A DNA stretch of 28,146 nt from Adlercreutzia rubneri (GCF_009755265.1 NZ_WPOO01000027.1:1-28146); one strand, 5' to 3'. Shown: positions 15,233 through 23,409, counted from the first letter of the stretch. Numbers and translations: made by a program. The notes: a model not told the origin generated them from the sequence alone.

Positions 15233-15952
15233 TCACAGTCCGCGCGATCGGGCGGCCTCCCGCAAAGACGCTTCAGTGATCGACTCGCCTTGGGGCACGT
15301 AGACGGCCAGGCAGGGGAAGCTCGGCTTGGCGGACATGAGCGCGCCGGACGACAGGCCGAAACTCTCTTCCAAGCTGGCGAGCACGTGGCGCACGTTGGC
15401 CTTGGTCATGCCGGCGCGGCGCAAGGGCGACACCACCCCGGCCTCGGCCAGCGCCTTGAAGCCGGGGCGCCGCTCGGGATCGTCGGTGGCGTTGGTGCCG
15501 TCGACGATCACCGTGAACCCGTCAGCTGCCGCGGCCCGGCGCACTTCCCCGAAGATGAAGCGCTTGCAGAGATAGCAGCGGTCGGCGGGATTCGCGCAGA
15601 TAGCCTCCTGAGCCAGCACGTCCGCTTCCACTACCGTGAGGGGCACATCCAGCGCCGCCGCCACAGCACGGGCGTCATCAAGCTCGAAATCGGGCTGGAA
15701 GGCAGTCTTCACCAGATAGGCGCGCACCTCGCACCCCGCCAGCTTCGCCGCCGCCAGAAGCAGCGCCGAGTCGCAGCCGCCCGAGAAGGCCACGGCCAGC
15801 TTCGGCTCGCGCAGAAGGTACATCTCAAGCGGCTCGCCGAACAGGTGCTGGCCCGGCCCCACATCCTCGGTGTCCTCGGCGACAACGCTTTCGGAATCCA
15901 CCGCCGCTTCCGCGCTCTTTTCCTCGATCTCTGCGACTTTCGTTACTTCCAT
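15233..15952 (-). CDS. LarE-like PP-loop ATPase, short at the C-terminus
   Basis: The 239-aa protein belongs to the LarE family of ATP pyrophosphatases; LarE donates sulfur to build the nickel-pincer nucleotide cofactor of lactate racemase and related enzymes. Visible are the PP-loop AFSGGCDS (residues 55-62), NPADRCYLCKR (121-131), DGTNATDDPERRPG and KPSFPCLA with Cys214, which aligns with the sulfur-donating Cys of single-cysteine LarE. LarE proteins usually continue about 40 residues past this point; here the frame stops right after SLREAARSRGL. The N-terminus instead has a 45-residue Glu/Ala-rich extension. No larB or larC is nearby. Possibly a diverged or impaired LarE, or a related sulfurtransferase. 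Confidence 0.72.
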   Translation of the reverse strand: MEVTKVAEIEEKSAEAAVDSESVVAEDTEDVGPGQHLFGEPLEMYLLREPKLAVAFSGGCDSALLLAAAKLAGCEVRAYLVKTAFQPDFELDDARAVAAALDVPLTVVEADVLAQEAICANPADRCYLCKRFIFGEVRRAAAADGFTVIVDGTNATDDPERRPGFKALAEAGVVSPLRRAGMTKANVRHVLASLEESFGLSSGALMSAKPSFPCLAVYVPQGESITEASLREAARSRGL

Positions 15953-15970
15953 ACTCGCCTTCTGTACTAT

Positions 15971-16005
15971 ATCGGGCGACGCGCCGAAGCCACACGCCGC
16001 CCGAT
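15971..16005 (-). promoter_or_regulatory. Hairpin upstream of the LarE-like gene
   Basis: ATCGGGCG and CGCCCGAT form an 8-bp stem with further GCG/CGC pairing inside. It lies between the macrodomain gene stop and the LarE-like start. Without a T-run it could be a weak terminator or a leader hairpin; TATAGT just after it could be a -10. Confidence 0.35.
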
Positions 16006-16046
16006 TCGTTCTCTTCTATGCTCTGCCCCTCAAGGAGCAGCCATCC

Positions 16047-17174
16047 TTAGCGCAGCGTGACGCCCTCGGGCAGTTCCACGTTGCGCCAGTCCTCGTCATC
16101 GCCTTCGCGGTCGTTCTCGCCCTCGGCGACAACGACCGGCGCGGGGCGCTCGGGCTCCGGGGCGCCGAAGGCCTCGCGGAAGGCATCGGCGTGCATGCGC
16201 GGCACGGCGAACACCACGTTCGGCACGGCGCCAGGGTGTTCCGCGATCCAGTTCTGGATGAGCTCGATCACCTGCTCGACAGGGTAGCCGTTGCGACCGC
16301 AGCCGAAGGCGCCCACGATGAGCGTCTCAGTGCCGTTGGCGGCGGCGATGCGGAAGATGGCCTCGATGCGGTCGGCGAGCGCCTTGTCGCACTCGCGTTC
16401 GGAACGGTGGTTCTCCAGGGCGAAGGCACGGACGGGTTCGGCGATGACCAGCACGTCGGCGCGGCGCACATCGCCCCCGCGGGAGAACAGCACCTCGGGC
16501 ACGTACAGAGCCCGGTCGGTGAACAGCGAGCCTCGGCGGTAGTCACGGTTCTTGTCGTAGAAGTCGCGCTTGTGGGCTACAAGGATCGGGTACAGGTTGC
16601 TCTCGGAGCACAGGATCTGCTCCGGGCCGAAGGCGCCGTCCTCGTAGGCGCCGCCGGGGCGGGTGAAGGCGCCGGGATCCGCGATCATCGTCTTGCCCGT
16701 GGCATCGCGGTAGAGCGCCTCGGGGGCGAAAGAGGTCACGACCTTGACCGTCGTCTCCGTAGCCTGAGGCGTCGCAGCGCCCGCGGCTCCATCGGAGACC
16801 ATCGCCTCTTCGGCTTCCGCAGCCTCGGCGTCTTCCTCGGCGATCTCGGCCACCTCGCGAGCCTCGACATTCCCCGCTTGGGCGCCATCGGCGTCGGCCT
16901 CGGCCATCTCCGCTGCGCGCTTCGCCGCCTCGGCGGCCGCAGCGGCCTCGGCGCCCCACAGAAGCGAGCGCCCCTCCCCTTCCTCGTAAATGCGCGCGTT
17001 CTCGATGGCCTCGTCCGTCTCGCGCCCGAAGGCGGCCTTCATGAGGCCCGTATGCCGCGCCGCCTCGCGCCGCCGCTCCTCCCGCTGCTCGTCCCGATTC
17101 GGACGACGCATATCGCGACCGCCGCGCCCTCGTTCGCGACCGCCACGCCCATCGTGCTCGTTGAACTCCGCCAT
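16047..17174 (-). CDS. TIGR02452-type PARG-like macrodomain protein with an altered active site
   Basis: The 375-aa protein resembles microbial poly(ADP-ribose) glycohydrolases (TIGR02452 family), which hydrolyse ADP-ribose links. After a basic, Arg-rich N-terminus and the family helix TGLMKAAFGRETDEAIENAR comes an Ala/Glu-rich linker (~75-145), probably an insert. The macrodomain shows RPGGAYEDGAFGPEQILC (172-189) aligned to the PARG signature GGG-x(6-8)-QEE, then ESNLYP and the phosphate loop GAFGCG (288-293). The second catalytic Glu is Gln186 and the third Gly is Ala176, so hydrolysis may be lost or changed while binding remains. The ATG has GGAAGGAGAG; the upstream in-frame ATG has no site. 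Cytoplasmic. Confidence 0.75.
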   Translation of the reverse strand: MAEFNEHDGRGGRERGRGGRDMRRPNRDEQREERRREAARHTGLMKAAFGRETDEAIENARIYEEGEGRSLLWGAEAAAAAEAAKRAAEMAEADADGAQAGNVEAREVAEIAEEDAEAAEAEEAMVSDGAAGAATPQATETTVKVVTSFAPEALYRDATGKTMIADPGAFTRPGGAYEDGAFGPEQILCSESNLYPILVAHKRDFYDKNRDYRRGSLFTDRALYVPEVLFSRGGDVRRADVLVIAEPVRAFALENHRSERECDKALADRIEAIFRIAAANGTETLIVGAFGCGRNGYPVEQVIELIQNWIAEHPGAVPNVVFAVPRMHADAFREAFGAPEPERPAPVVVAEGENDREGDDEDWRNVELPEGVTLR

Positions 17175-17240
17175 ACCGCTCTCCTTCCATTCAAATGATC
17201 CGCTCGCCATGATAATGCAATTCCGTGTCTCGCGCATCTT

Positions 17241-18446
17241 TTAGCGGCGCTGGACTCTCCCCCGCAGGCTCCATCCCAGAGCGATGGCCAGCGTGCCCAG
17301 GGCGGGCACGATCATGACGAGCCACATGAGCCCGTAGCCGCCCGTGATGCCGCCGGCCGCAGGCGCCAGAGCCTCGGCTACCGCGCCCCCGGTCACCGGC
17401 CCCACAAGCATTCCCAAATCGAGGCCCGTGAACATGGTGTTGCTGGCCGCCCCGCGCCGGTCGATGCCCACCGAGGCGAGCCCCATGGACTGAAGAAGCG
17501 GCGCGCAGCAGCCGAACCCCGCCGAGCCGATGACGGCGGCGAGCAGAAAGCCGGGCAAGCCCTGCGCGTAGAAGAGCGCTACATAGGAGGCAGCGAAGCA
17601 GATCGTCCCGAAGACGAGCACCCGGGGCGTTCCCACCCTGTCGGCAAGGCCGCCCAAAGCCGGCCGCGTCACCACCAGGCACAGCGCGTACACCACGAAG
17701 AACAGCCCCATGTCCGCCACGCCGCGCCCATAGCCGTAGAGCACCACGTAGGAGCCCATGCACGAGAACGAAACGGCGATGAGCATGAGGGCGGCCGCCT
17801 TGCCCACGGCCTCGCGGGCGAACATGCGGGAGAGTTTCAGCTGGTAGGGCAGGCGCTCGCGATAGGGCTCGCGGATGGCGAAGATGCCGCCCATGGCCAC
17901 CACCAGAAGCGCCGCAGCCAGGAAGTACGCTGCCGAGAATCCTACAGCATCCACCAGGTAGAGTCCCGTGGCCGGCCCGATGACCTGGGCGAAGGACTGC
18001 GCCAGCGCGTAAATGCTGATGCCGCTGGCAAACTTCGTCGCCGGCAGGTACTCGGACACGAGCGACATCGCCAGAGGACCGCTGCACCCGATGCCCACGC
18101 CGTGGAAGAGCCGGATGGCGATGAGCACGCCCAGCGAATCGACGAACCCGTAGGCGAAAAACGACAGGCAGATGATGCCCTGGGCGATAAGCAAGAGCCG
18201 CTTGCGCGAGAAGCTATCGAAGGCGGGGCCGGCGAAGGGCCGCACGAGCAGCGCCGACAGCGTGAACGAGCTCACGACGACGCCCACCATGGAAGCCGTC
18301 GCCCCCAGCGAGTCGGCGAACACCGGCAACGTGGCATTGGCCATGAACGCCGCCATCGACTGGAAGAAGTTTACCGCCATCAGAATGACAAAGGGCGCAC
18401 TCCAAACGGAGTCGCGCCCTTTCCGTTGTTCGGTATCAGCCTGCAT
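17241..18446 (-). CDS. Major facilitator superfamily transporter
   Basis: This 401-aa protein has about twelve hydrophobic helices and the MFS features R-P-F-A-G-P-x-x-D-x-x-x-R-K-R between helices 2 and 3 and G-G-L-A-D-R-V-G between helices 8 and 9. It resembles drug or metabolite efflux proteins. Substrate unknown. The start has only a weak GGAAAAG site, and codons ~9-19 lie in a strong hairpin (18390-18422) that looks like the ychF terminator. A start at Met23 would cut helix 1, so the longer form is kept. Confidence 0.85.
   Translation of the reverse strand: MQADTEQRKGRDSVWSAPFVILMAVNFFQSMAAFMANATLPVFADSLGATASMVGVVVSSFTLSALLVRPFAGPAFDSFSRKRLLLIAQGIICLSFFAYGFVDSLGVLIAIRLFHGVGIGCSGPLAMSLVSEYLPATKFASGISIYALAQSFAQVIGPATGLYLVDAVGFSAAYFLAAALLVVAMGGIFAIREPYRERLPYQLKLSRMFAREAVGKAAALMLIAVSFSCMGSYVVLYGYGRGVADMGLFFVVYALCLVVTRPALGGLADRVGTPRVLVFGTICFAASYVALFYAQGLPGFLLAAVIGSAGFGCCAPLLQSMGLASVGIDRRGAASNTMFTGLDLGMLVGPVTGGAVAEALAPAAGGITGGYGLMWLVMIVPALGTLAIALGWSLRGRVQRR
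18390..18422 (-). terminator. Terminator-like hairpin inside the MFS gene start
   Basis: Minus-strand AAAGGGCGC-(G)-ACTCC pairs with GGAGT-GCGCCCTTT across a 4-base loop: 14 pairs with one bulge, followed by TTTGTCATT. It lies 45 bases past the ychF stop, where a terminator would be expected, yet within the first 20 codons of the transporter. Confidence 0.55.
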
Positions 18447-18466
18447 CTTTTCCAGAATGCGACGTA

Positions 18467-19540
18467 TTACACGTTGAACTTGAAGTGCATGACGTCGCCG
18501 TCTTGGACGACGTAGTCCTTGCCCTCTTGGCGGAGCTTGCCCGCGTCGCGGCAGCCCTTCTCGCCGCCCAAGGCCACGTAGTCCTCGAAGGAGGCCGTCT
18601 CGGCCTTGATGAAGCCGCGCTCGAGGTCGGTGTGGATGACGCCGGCGGCCTGGGGGGCCTTCGCGCCCACGGGGATGGTCCAGGCGCGGGTCTCGGTCTC
18701 GCCGCTCGTGAAGTAGCTCTGCAGGCCGAGCAGGTGGTAGGCCTCGCGGATGAGCCGCGCCAGACCGCTGTCGGTGAGCCCCAGCGCTTCCATGTACTCC
18801 TTGGCCTCGTCCGGATCCATCTCGGCCAGCTCGGCGATGTCGGCCTCCACCTTCGCGGAAATCGGCACCGGAGTGCAGCCGTCGATCTCGGGCAGCTCGG
18901 CGTCCACGGCGTCCTCGTCCACGTTCGCGATGTAGAGCATCGGCTTCATAGTGAGCAGGTGCAGCTCGTAGATGGCCGCGACCTCGTCCTCGGTCAGCCC
19001 CAGGGTGCGGGCGCGGTGGCCCTCGTTCAGCCCCGCGAGTACCTTCTTGGCCGCCTCCAACTTCGCCACGCCGGCCTTATCGCGCTTGGCCTCCTTTTCC
19101 AGACGCGGGATGGCCTTCTCAACCGTGGCGATATCGGCCAGGATGAGCTCGGTCTTGATAGTGTCCACGTCCGACTGCGGATCCACCTTGCCGGCCACAT
19201 GGGTCACGTCCGGGTCACCGAAGAAGCGCACCACTTCCGCGATGGCGTCGGTCTCGCGGATGTTCGCGAGGAACTGGTTGCCGAGGCCCTCCCCCTGGCT
19301 CGCTCCGGCCACCAAACCCGCGATGTCGACGAACTCGACCGTGGCGGGCACGATCTTCGCCGGATGGTCGATCTCGGCCAGCGCCTGCAGGCGGTCGTCG
19401 GGCACCGGCACGATGCCCACGTTGGGCTCGATGGTGGCGAACGGGTAATTGGCGGCCAGACCGCCCTTGTTGGTCATCGCCGTGAACAGCGTGGACTTGC
19501 CGACATTCGGCAGCCCCACGATACCGATTGAGAGAGCCAT
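18467..19540 (-). CDS. ychF: Redox-regulated ATPase YchF (Obg-family)
   Basis: The 357-aa protein is the universally conserved YchF/Ola1 P-loop NTPase, which prefers ATP, binds ribosomes and modulates stress responses. Motifs: GLPNVGKS (residues 9-16), NYPFATIEPN (31-40), DIAGLVAGASQGEGLGNQF (72-90), and a C-terminal TGS-type domain ending in GKDYVVQDGDVMHFKFNV. Length matches the family. The ATG has AAGGAT. It lies 20 bases upstream of the MFS gene. Confidence 0.97.
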   Translation of the reverse strand: MALSIGIVGLPNVGKSTLFTAMTNKGGLAANYPFATIEPNVGIVPVPDDRLQALAEIDHPAKIVPATVEFVDIAGLVAGASQGEGLGNQFLANIRETDAIAEVVRFFGDPDVTHVAGKVDPQSDVDTIKTELILADIATVEKAIPRLEKEAKRDKAGVAKLEAAKKVLAGLNEGHRARTLGLTEDEVAAIYELHLLTMKPMLYIANVDEDAVDAELPEIDGCTPVPISAKVEADIAELAEMDPDEAKEYMEALGLTDSGLARLIREAYHLLGLQSYFTSGETETRAWTIPVGAKAPQAAGVIHTDLERGFIKAETASFEDYVALGGEKGCRDAGKLRQEGKDYVVQDGDVMHFKFNV

Positions 19541-19590
19541 GAAAATCCTTCGATCTAACTAATGTTTCAGTAGTTGACTATCCTACCGCA

Positions 19591-19623
19591 AAACAACGAA
19601 GAGCGCCCACAAGGACGCCCTTC
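19591..19623 (-). terminator. Terminator of the sodium-dependent transporter gene
   Basis: Minus-strand GAAGGGCG pairs with CGCTCTTC (8 bp, one G-T) across a 10-base loop, followed by GTTGTTTTG. It lies about 30 bases after the stop codon and before ychF. Confidence 0.7.
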
Positions 19624-19652
19624 GCCATGGAAATCTCGTTGACCAGCGCGGT

Positions 19653-21035
19653 TTACATGGAAAAGAAGCCGAACTGAGCCGCCACGTAGGCGACCAGAAT
19701 GATAATCACCAACACCGGGGCGATGTACTTGATCATGATCGTCCAAGCCGGCGCGGCCTTGAACGGGGCGGAGACACGCACCTCGTCGATGATGGTCTTG
19801 GGCTTCACGATCCAGCCGACGAACACGCAGGTAAGCAGCGCCACGATGGGCATGAGCACCGAGTTGGAGATGAAGTCGGCGAAATCGAGGATCGAGGAAC
19901 CGGCCCCGAGGGGCTCGATGAACGACAGCCCGTTGTAGCCCGCATTGATGATAGCTCCGGCGATGACCACGAACGCGATGACGATGCCGAGGGCCTTGGC
20001 GCGCGTGCACTGAAGGCCGTCGTGCACAATGGAGACGAGCGTCTCCACCAGCGAGATGGCGCTCGTCAGCGCGGCGAACAGCACCAGCAGGAAGAACAAA
20101 AAGCCGATGATGGTGGCCATGCCGCCCATGTCGACGAACACTGTCGGCAGCGTCACGAACATGAGCGAGGGACCCGCCTTGGCGGCCACCGCGTCGCCGG
20201 AGCCCATGGCCACGAAGGCCGCAGACACGATGAGCAGGCCGGCGATGAAGGAGACGCCCAAATCGAAGCCGCCGATACGCACGACCGATGAGGTGAGGCT
20301 ATCCTGCTTGCGCATGTAGGAGCCGTAGGTGATCATGATGCCCATGGCCAGCGACAGGCTGTAGAACATCTGCCCCAACGCGCCGATCACGAGCTCCGGC
20401 GAGAACTTGCTGAAGTCCGGCGTGAGGTAGTACAGCGCGCCCTCCACGGCACCCGGCATGGTGAGCGTGTAAATGGCGATGGCGACGGCCATAATGATGA
20501 GCGCGGGCATCATGAACAGGTTCGCCTTCTCGATGCCGCCCTTCACGCCCAGGCCCACGATGACGAACACGATGGCCATGAACACGAGCATCCAGATGTA
20601 GCTCTCGGCGTTGGAGGTGATGAAGCCGGTGAAGAAGTCGCCGCCGTCGGCTAAGGCCTCCGGTCCGTTCACCAGGTAGGCCGCCGTGTACTTCGTCACC
20701 CAGCCGCCGATGATGCAGTAGTAGGGCGTGATGATGAAGGGCACCGCCGAGGCCAGAATGCCGATGAAGGCGTACTTCTTGCCGAAGGCCTTGAAGGCAC
20801 CGATGGCGGACTGGCCCGTCTTGCGGCCGAGCGCCGTCTCCAGCAGCAGGAGCGACACGCCGAAGGTGAACACGAGCACCACGTAGGTGAGCAGGAAGGT
20901 GCCCCCGCCGTACTTCGCCGCCAGATAGGGGAAGCGCCACATGTTCCCCAGGCCCACCGCCGAGGCGGCCGCGGCCAAAATAAACGCCCACTTCCCCGAC
21001 CAGGAAGCGCGCTGCTTCTTAATCTCTCCTGCCAT
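19653..21035 (-). CDS. Sodium-dependent amino acid/neurotransmitter-type symporter (NSS/SNF family)
   Basis: The 460-aa membrane protein resembles LeuT-fold sodium symporters that import amino acids or similar solutes. Helix 1 carries AAAASAVGLGNMWRFPYLAA, the unwound sodium- and substrate-binding motif; helix 2 holds YGGGTFLLTYV; about 11-12 helices follow. Substrate not readable. The start MAGEIKKQ has AAAGGAAG; an earlier in-frame ATG 43 codons upstream runs through the leader hairpin and is rejected. The gene stands alone with a structured leader and its own terminator. Confidence 0.9.
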   Translation of the reverse strand: MAGEIKKQRASWSGKWAFILAAAASAVGLGNMWRFPYLAAKYGGGTFLLTYVVLVFTFGVSLLLLETALGRKTGQSAIGAFKAFGKKYAFIGILASAVPFIITPYYCIIGGWVTKYTAAYLVNGPEALADGGDFFTGFITSNAESYIWMLVFMAIVFVIVGLGVKGGIEKANLFMMPALIIMAVAIAIYTLTMPGAVEGALYYLTPDFSKFSPELVIGALGQMFYSLSLAMGIMITYGSYMRKQDSLTSSVVRIGGFDLGVSFIAGLLIVSAAFVAMGSGDAVAAKAGPSLMFVTLPTVFVDMGGMATIIGFLFFLLVLFAALTSAISLVETLVSIVHDGLQCTRAKALGIVIAFVVIAGAIINAGYNGLSFIEPLGAGSSILDFADFISNSVLMPIVALLTCVFVGWIVKPKTIIDEVRVSAPFKAAPAWTIMIKYIAPVLVIIILVAYVAAQFGFFSM

Positions 21036-21088
21036 AGTCTTCCTTTCCCATTTCCAAGGCGCCCGCGCGCCCTCGCCTACCTTTAAGG

Positions 21089-21143
21089 AACGGGCGGCTG
21101 CATCGCGCACGGTGCAGCCGCCCGTTGAAACTGTGTGATTATA
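21089..21143 (-). promoter_or_regulatory. Promoter -10 and long leader hairpin of the symporter gene
   Basis: Minus-strand TATAAT (21138-21143) is followed within about 12 bases by a perfect 14-bp stem, AACGGGCGGCTGCA / TGCAGCCGCCCGTT, with a 10-base loop (21089-21126). A second GC-rich stem (AGGCG/CGCCT) precedes the ribosome site. No T-run follows the first stem, so it is not a plain terminator; it may protect the transcript 5' end or respond to a ligand. The -35 is poor. Confidence 0.5.
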
Positions 21144-21219
21144 GCGTGAAATTGACCTGAACACCCCGTGTTTCCGAGAAACGGAGAGCGCGGGGCGCTG
21201 GGGGCGAGGGTGCGGGGTG

Positions 21220-22341
21220 CTACTCGAACAGCTTCACCGCGCGCTCAAGCTGGCTCACGATTTCGATATGCTGGGGGCAGACGCTCTCGCAGGCGCCGCA
21301 CTGGATGCACGCGCTCGCCTTCCCGTCGCCGGTGTTCCAGTCGTAGTTCTCCTGGGCGCGGTAGGCGTCGCCCATCTGGTCATAGATGTTGAGCGACTGC
21401 ATGATGTTGTTGATGTGCACGCCCTCCGGGCAGCCCTTCACGCAGTAGCGGCAGTCGGTGCAGGGCACGCCGGGCAGCGACTCCAAGGCCGCCCGAGCCG
21501 CGTCGATCACCTCGTACTCGGCCGGCGTGAGCGGCACGCCGCCGCGCATGATGGCGGCGTTCTCGGCCACCATTTCCGGCGTGTTCATGCCCGAGAGCAC
21601 GGCGATCACGTTCGGCAGCGAGCCGGCGAAGCGAAGCGCCCAGGAGGCGAGCGGGGCGCCGGGCTCGGCCGCGCGCAGGATATCGGCCACCGAATCGGGC
21701 AGCTTCACCAGCGTGCCGCCCTTCACCGGCTCCATGATGACCACGGGCAGCCCGCGCTCCTGGCATACCTCATAGCATTTGCGCGACTGGATGATATCGC
21801 TCTCCCAGTCCACGTAGTTGATCTGCAGCTGCACGAAGTCCACCTCGGGGTGGGCGTCCAGCACGCGCTCAAGCTCCTCGGCGTTGTCGTGGATAGAGAA
21901 GCCGAACTTCTTGATCTTCCCCTCGGCCTTCTTCTCGGCGCAGAACTCCCACAGGCCGTACTCGTCGAAGGGCGGCGTGAGGGTCTCGCCCAGGTTGTGC
22001 AGCAGGTAATAGTCGAAGTAGTCGATGCCGCACTCCTCAAGGGAGGTGTCGAACATGGCGCGGGCCTCGTCGGCGTCCTTCGCAAGCCACGCCGGCAGCT
22101 TCGTGGCGATGGTGAACGAGTCGCGCGGGTAGCGCTCCACAAGGGCCTTGCGAAGGGCCCACTCCGACTTGCAGCCGTGGTAGCCGCGGGCCGAGTCGAA
22201 ATAGGTGAACCCGGCGTCCATGAAGATGTCCACCAGCTCGCAGACCTTGTCAATGTCGATGGACGTGGGATCATCTGCGTCCTTAAGCGGCAGCCGCATG
22301 AACCCGAACCCGAGCGGAGCCAACTTCCCTACAGTCTCCAT
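21220..22341 (-). CDS. Aldo/keto reductase with C-terminal ferredoxin domain
   Basis: The 373-aa protein joins an aldo/keto reductase barrel to a two-cluster ferredoxin tail. The AKR tetrad is visible as Asp49 (FTYFDSARGY), Tyr54, Lys81 (TKLP) and His115 (YYLLHNL). The tail has CTDCRYCVKGCP and CIQCGACESVCP, two [4Fe-4S] sets. Such ferredoxin-type AKRs are common in anaerobes and are usually annotated only as oxidoreductases; substrate unknown. The ATG has AAGGGGAG. A TATGAT lies about 50 bases upstream as possible -10. Confidence 0.88.
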   Translation of the reverse strand: METVGKLAPLGFGFMRLPLKDADDPTSIDIDKVCELVDIFMDAGFTYFDSARGYHGCKSEWALRKALVERYPRDSFTIATKLPAWLAKDADEARAMFDTSLEECGIDYFDYYLLHNLGETLTPPFDEYGLWEFCAEKKAEGKIKKFGFSIHDNAEELERVLDAHPEVDFVQLQINYVDWESDIIQSRKCYEVCQERGLPVVIMEPVKGGTLVKLPDSVADILRAAEPGAPLASWALRFAGSLPNVIAVLSGMNTPEMVAENAAIMRGGVPLTPAEYEVIDAARAALESLPGVPCTDCRYCVKGCPEGVHINNIMQSLNIYDQMGDAYRAQENYDWNTGDGKASACIQCGACESVCPQHIEIVSQLERAVKLFE

Positions 22342-22400
22342 GGCACTCCCCTTTTCTTGTGCGCACGCGCAAAAATTACCGATGCGCTTATCATAGCAGG

Positions 22401-23231
22401 TTAGTACCCTACCGACCAGAAGATGAGGCCGCAGGCGGGGGCGTTTTCGCCGGCGGCCTGGCGGTCGCGGGCGGCAAGCACCTCGGCGACCCAGTCGGCG
22501 TCGCGCTGGCCGCGGCCCACCATGACGAGCGTGCCCACGATGGTGCGCACCATGGAATGGAGGAAGGCGTTGCCCCGCACGGTGACGACACGGTGCGGCT
22601 CGCCCAGAATCTCCTCGGAGGCGATGGAAATCTCCTCCACGTTGCGGCAAGTCGGCTTGCCGACGGCCGAGGCGGCCATGCAGAAGCTCTTGAAGTCGTG
22701 CTCGCCAATGAGGTGCAAGGCGCCCCGTTCCATGGCGGCGATGTCCAAGTTCGGGCCCACGTACCAGGCGGTGCGATCGGTGAATACCGGCGGCGTATCC
22801 CCTGTGGCGAGGAAGTACTTGTACTCGCGCCACTGGGCATCGAAGCGGGCCGAGAAGCCCCGCGGCCGCTCCTCCACCGCGCGTACAGCAATGCCCTCGC
22901 AGGTGAGCGCGTTCAGCGAGCGCCGCAGGTTGTAGGGCGTGCGGTCGCGCAACTCGCACCTATCGACGTCGAAGGAGACCACCTGCCCGCGGGCATGCAC
23001 GCCGGCATCGGTGCGCCCGGCGCAGACCACGTCCACCGATCGGCGAAATAGCAGCGAAAGCGCCTGTTCCAGCTCCCCCTGCACCGTGAGCTGCCCCGGC
23101 TGCTTCGCAAACCCCGCAAACGGCGCCCCGGCATAGGCCACCGTCGCCGAGAACGTGAGCTCCCGCTCGCATGCGCCCGCCCGCTCTTCCAAACTCGGTC
23201 TATGCAATTCCTTCCAAATCACTTCACTCAT
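22401..23231 (-). CDS. truA: tRNA pseudouridine(38-40) synthase
   Basis: The 276-aa TruA isomerises uridines 38-40 of the tRNA anticodon stem. The catalytic Asp75 is in CAGRTDAGVHARGQV, with FSARFDAQWREYKYFL and FLHSMVRTIVGTLVMVGRGQ further on, all family hallmarks. The N-terminus has about 25 residues before the usual start of the fold (TFSATVAYAG). The called ATG has no clear ribosome site and sits 17 bases from the edge of a family 2 repeat, so the true start may differ; no better in-frame ATG is seen before the fold. Confidence 0.93.
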   Translation of the reverse strand: MSEVIWKELHRPSLEERAGACERELTFSATVAYAGAPFAGFAKQPGQLTVQGELEQALSLLFRRSVDVVCAGRTDAGVHARGQVVSFDVDRCELRDRTPYNLRRSLNALTCEGIAVRAVEERPRGFSARFDAQWREYKYFLATGDTPPVFTDRTAWYVGPNLDIAAMERGALHLIGEHDFKSFCMAASAVGKPTCRNVEEISIASEEILGEPHRVVTVRGNAFLHSMVRTIVGTLVMVGRGQRDADWVAEVLAARDRQAAGENAPACGLIFWSVGY

Positions 23232-23247
23232 TTACTACTCACTTTTC

Positions 23248-23407
23248 GTTCGTAAAGTCAGCGAGAGGCTCTGGCGCGTTTCAGATTCGCCCGCCTTTGG
23301 GCCAAGTTGGCTTCGCCAACGCCGAGCCCAAAACAAGGGTGAATATGAAATGCACCAGAGCCTCGCAGCGTCGAGCAGTCCGTGCGTCCCGTCAGGGCGC
23401 ACGGAAC
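23248..23407 (-). repeat. Family 2 structured repeat, copy 2
   Basis: This copy is exactly 160 bp like copy 1, and the terminal hairpin begins at the same offset (130). The left flank GTTCGTAAAGTCAGCGAG and right flank CGCAGCGTCG are conserved. The middle is unlike copy 1 but forms a 28-position stem with two mismatches (GAGGCTCTGG... to ...CCAGAGCCTC) enclosing TTTGGGC/GCCCAAA and GTTGGC-TTC-GCCAAC. The terminal hairpin is CCGTGCG-TCCCGTCAGGG-CGCACGG: T-A in copy 1 became G-C here. It ends two bases before the dnaE stop. Confidence 0.87.
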
Positions 23408-23409
23408 GA

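Noticed and set aside
23248..23407. CRISPR array or integron attC array
   Set aside because: No regularly spaced direct repeats, no cas or integrase gene, and copies are single and far apart.
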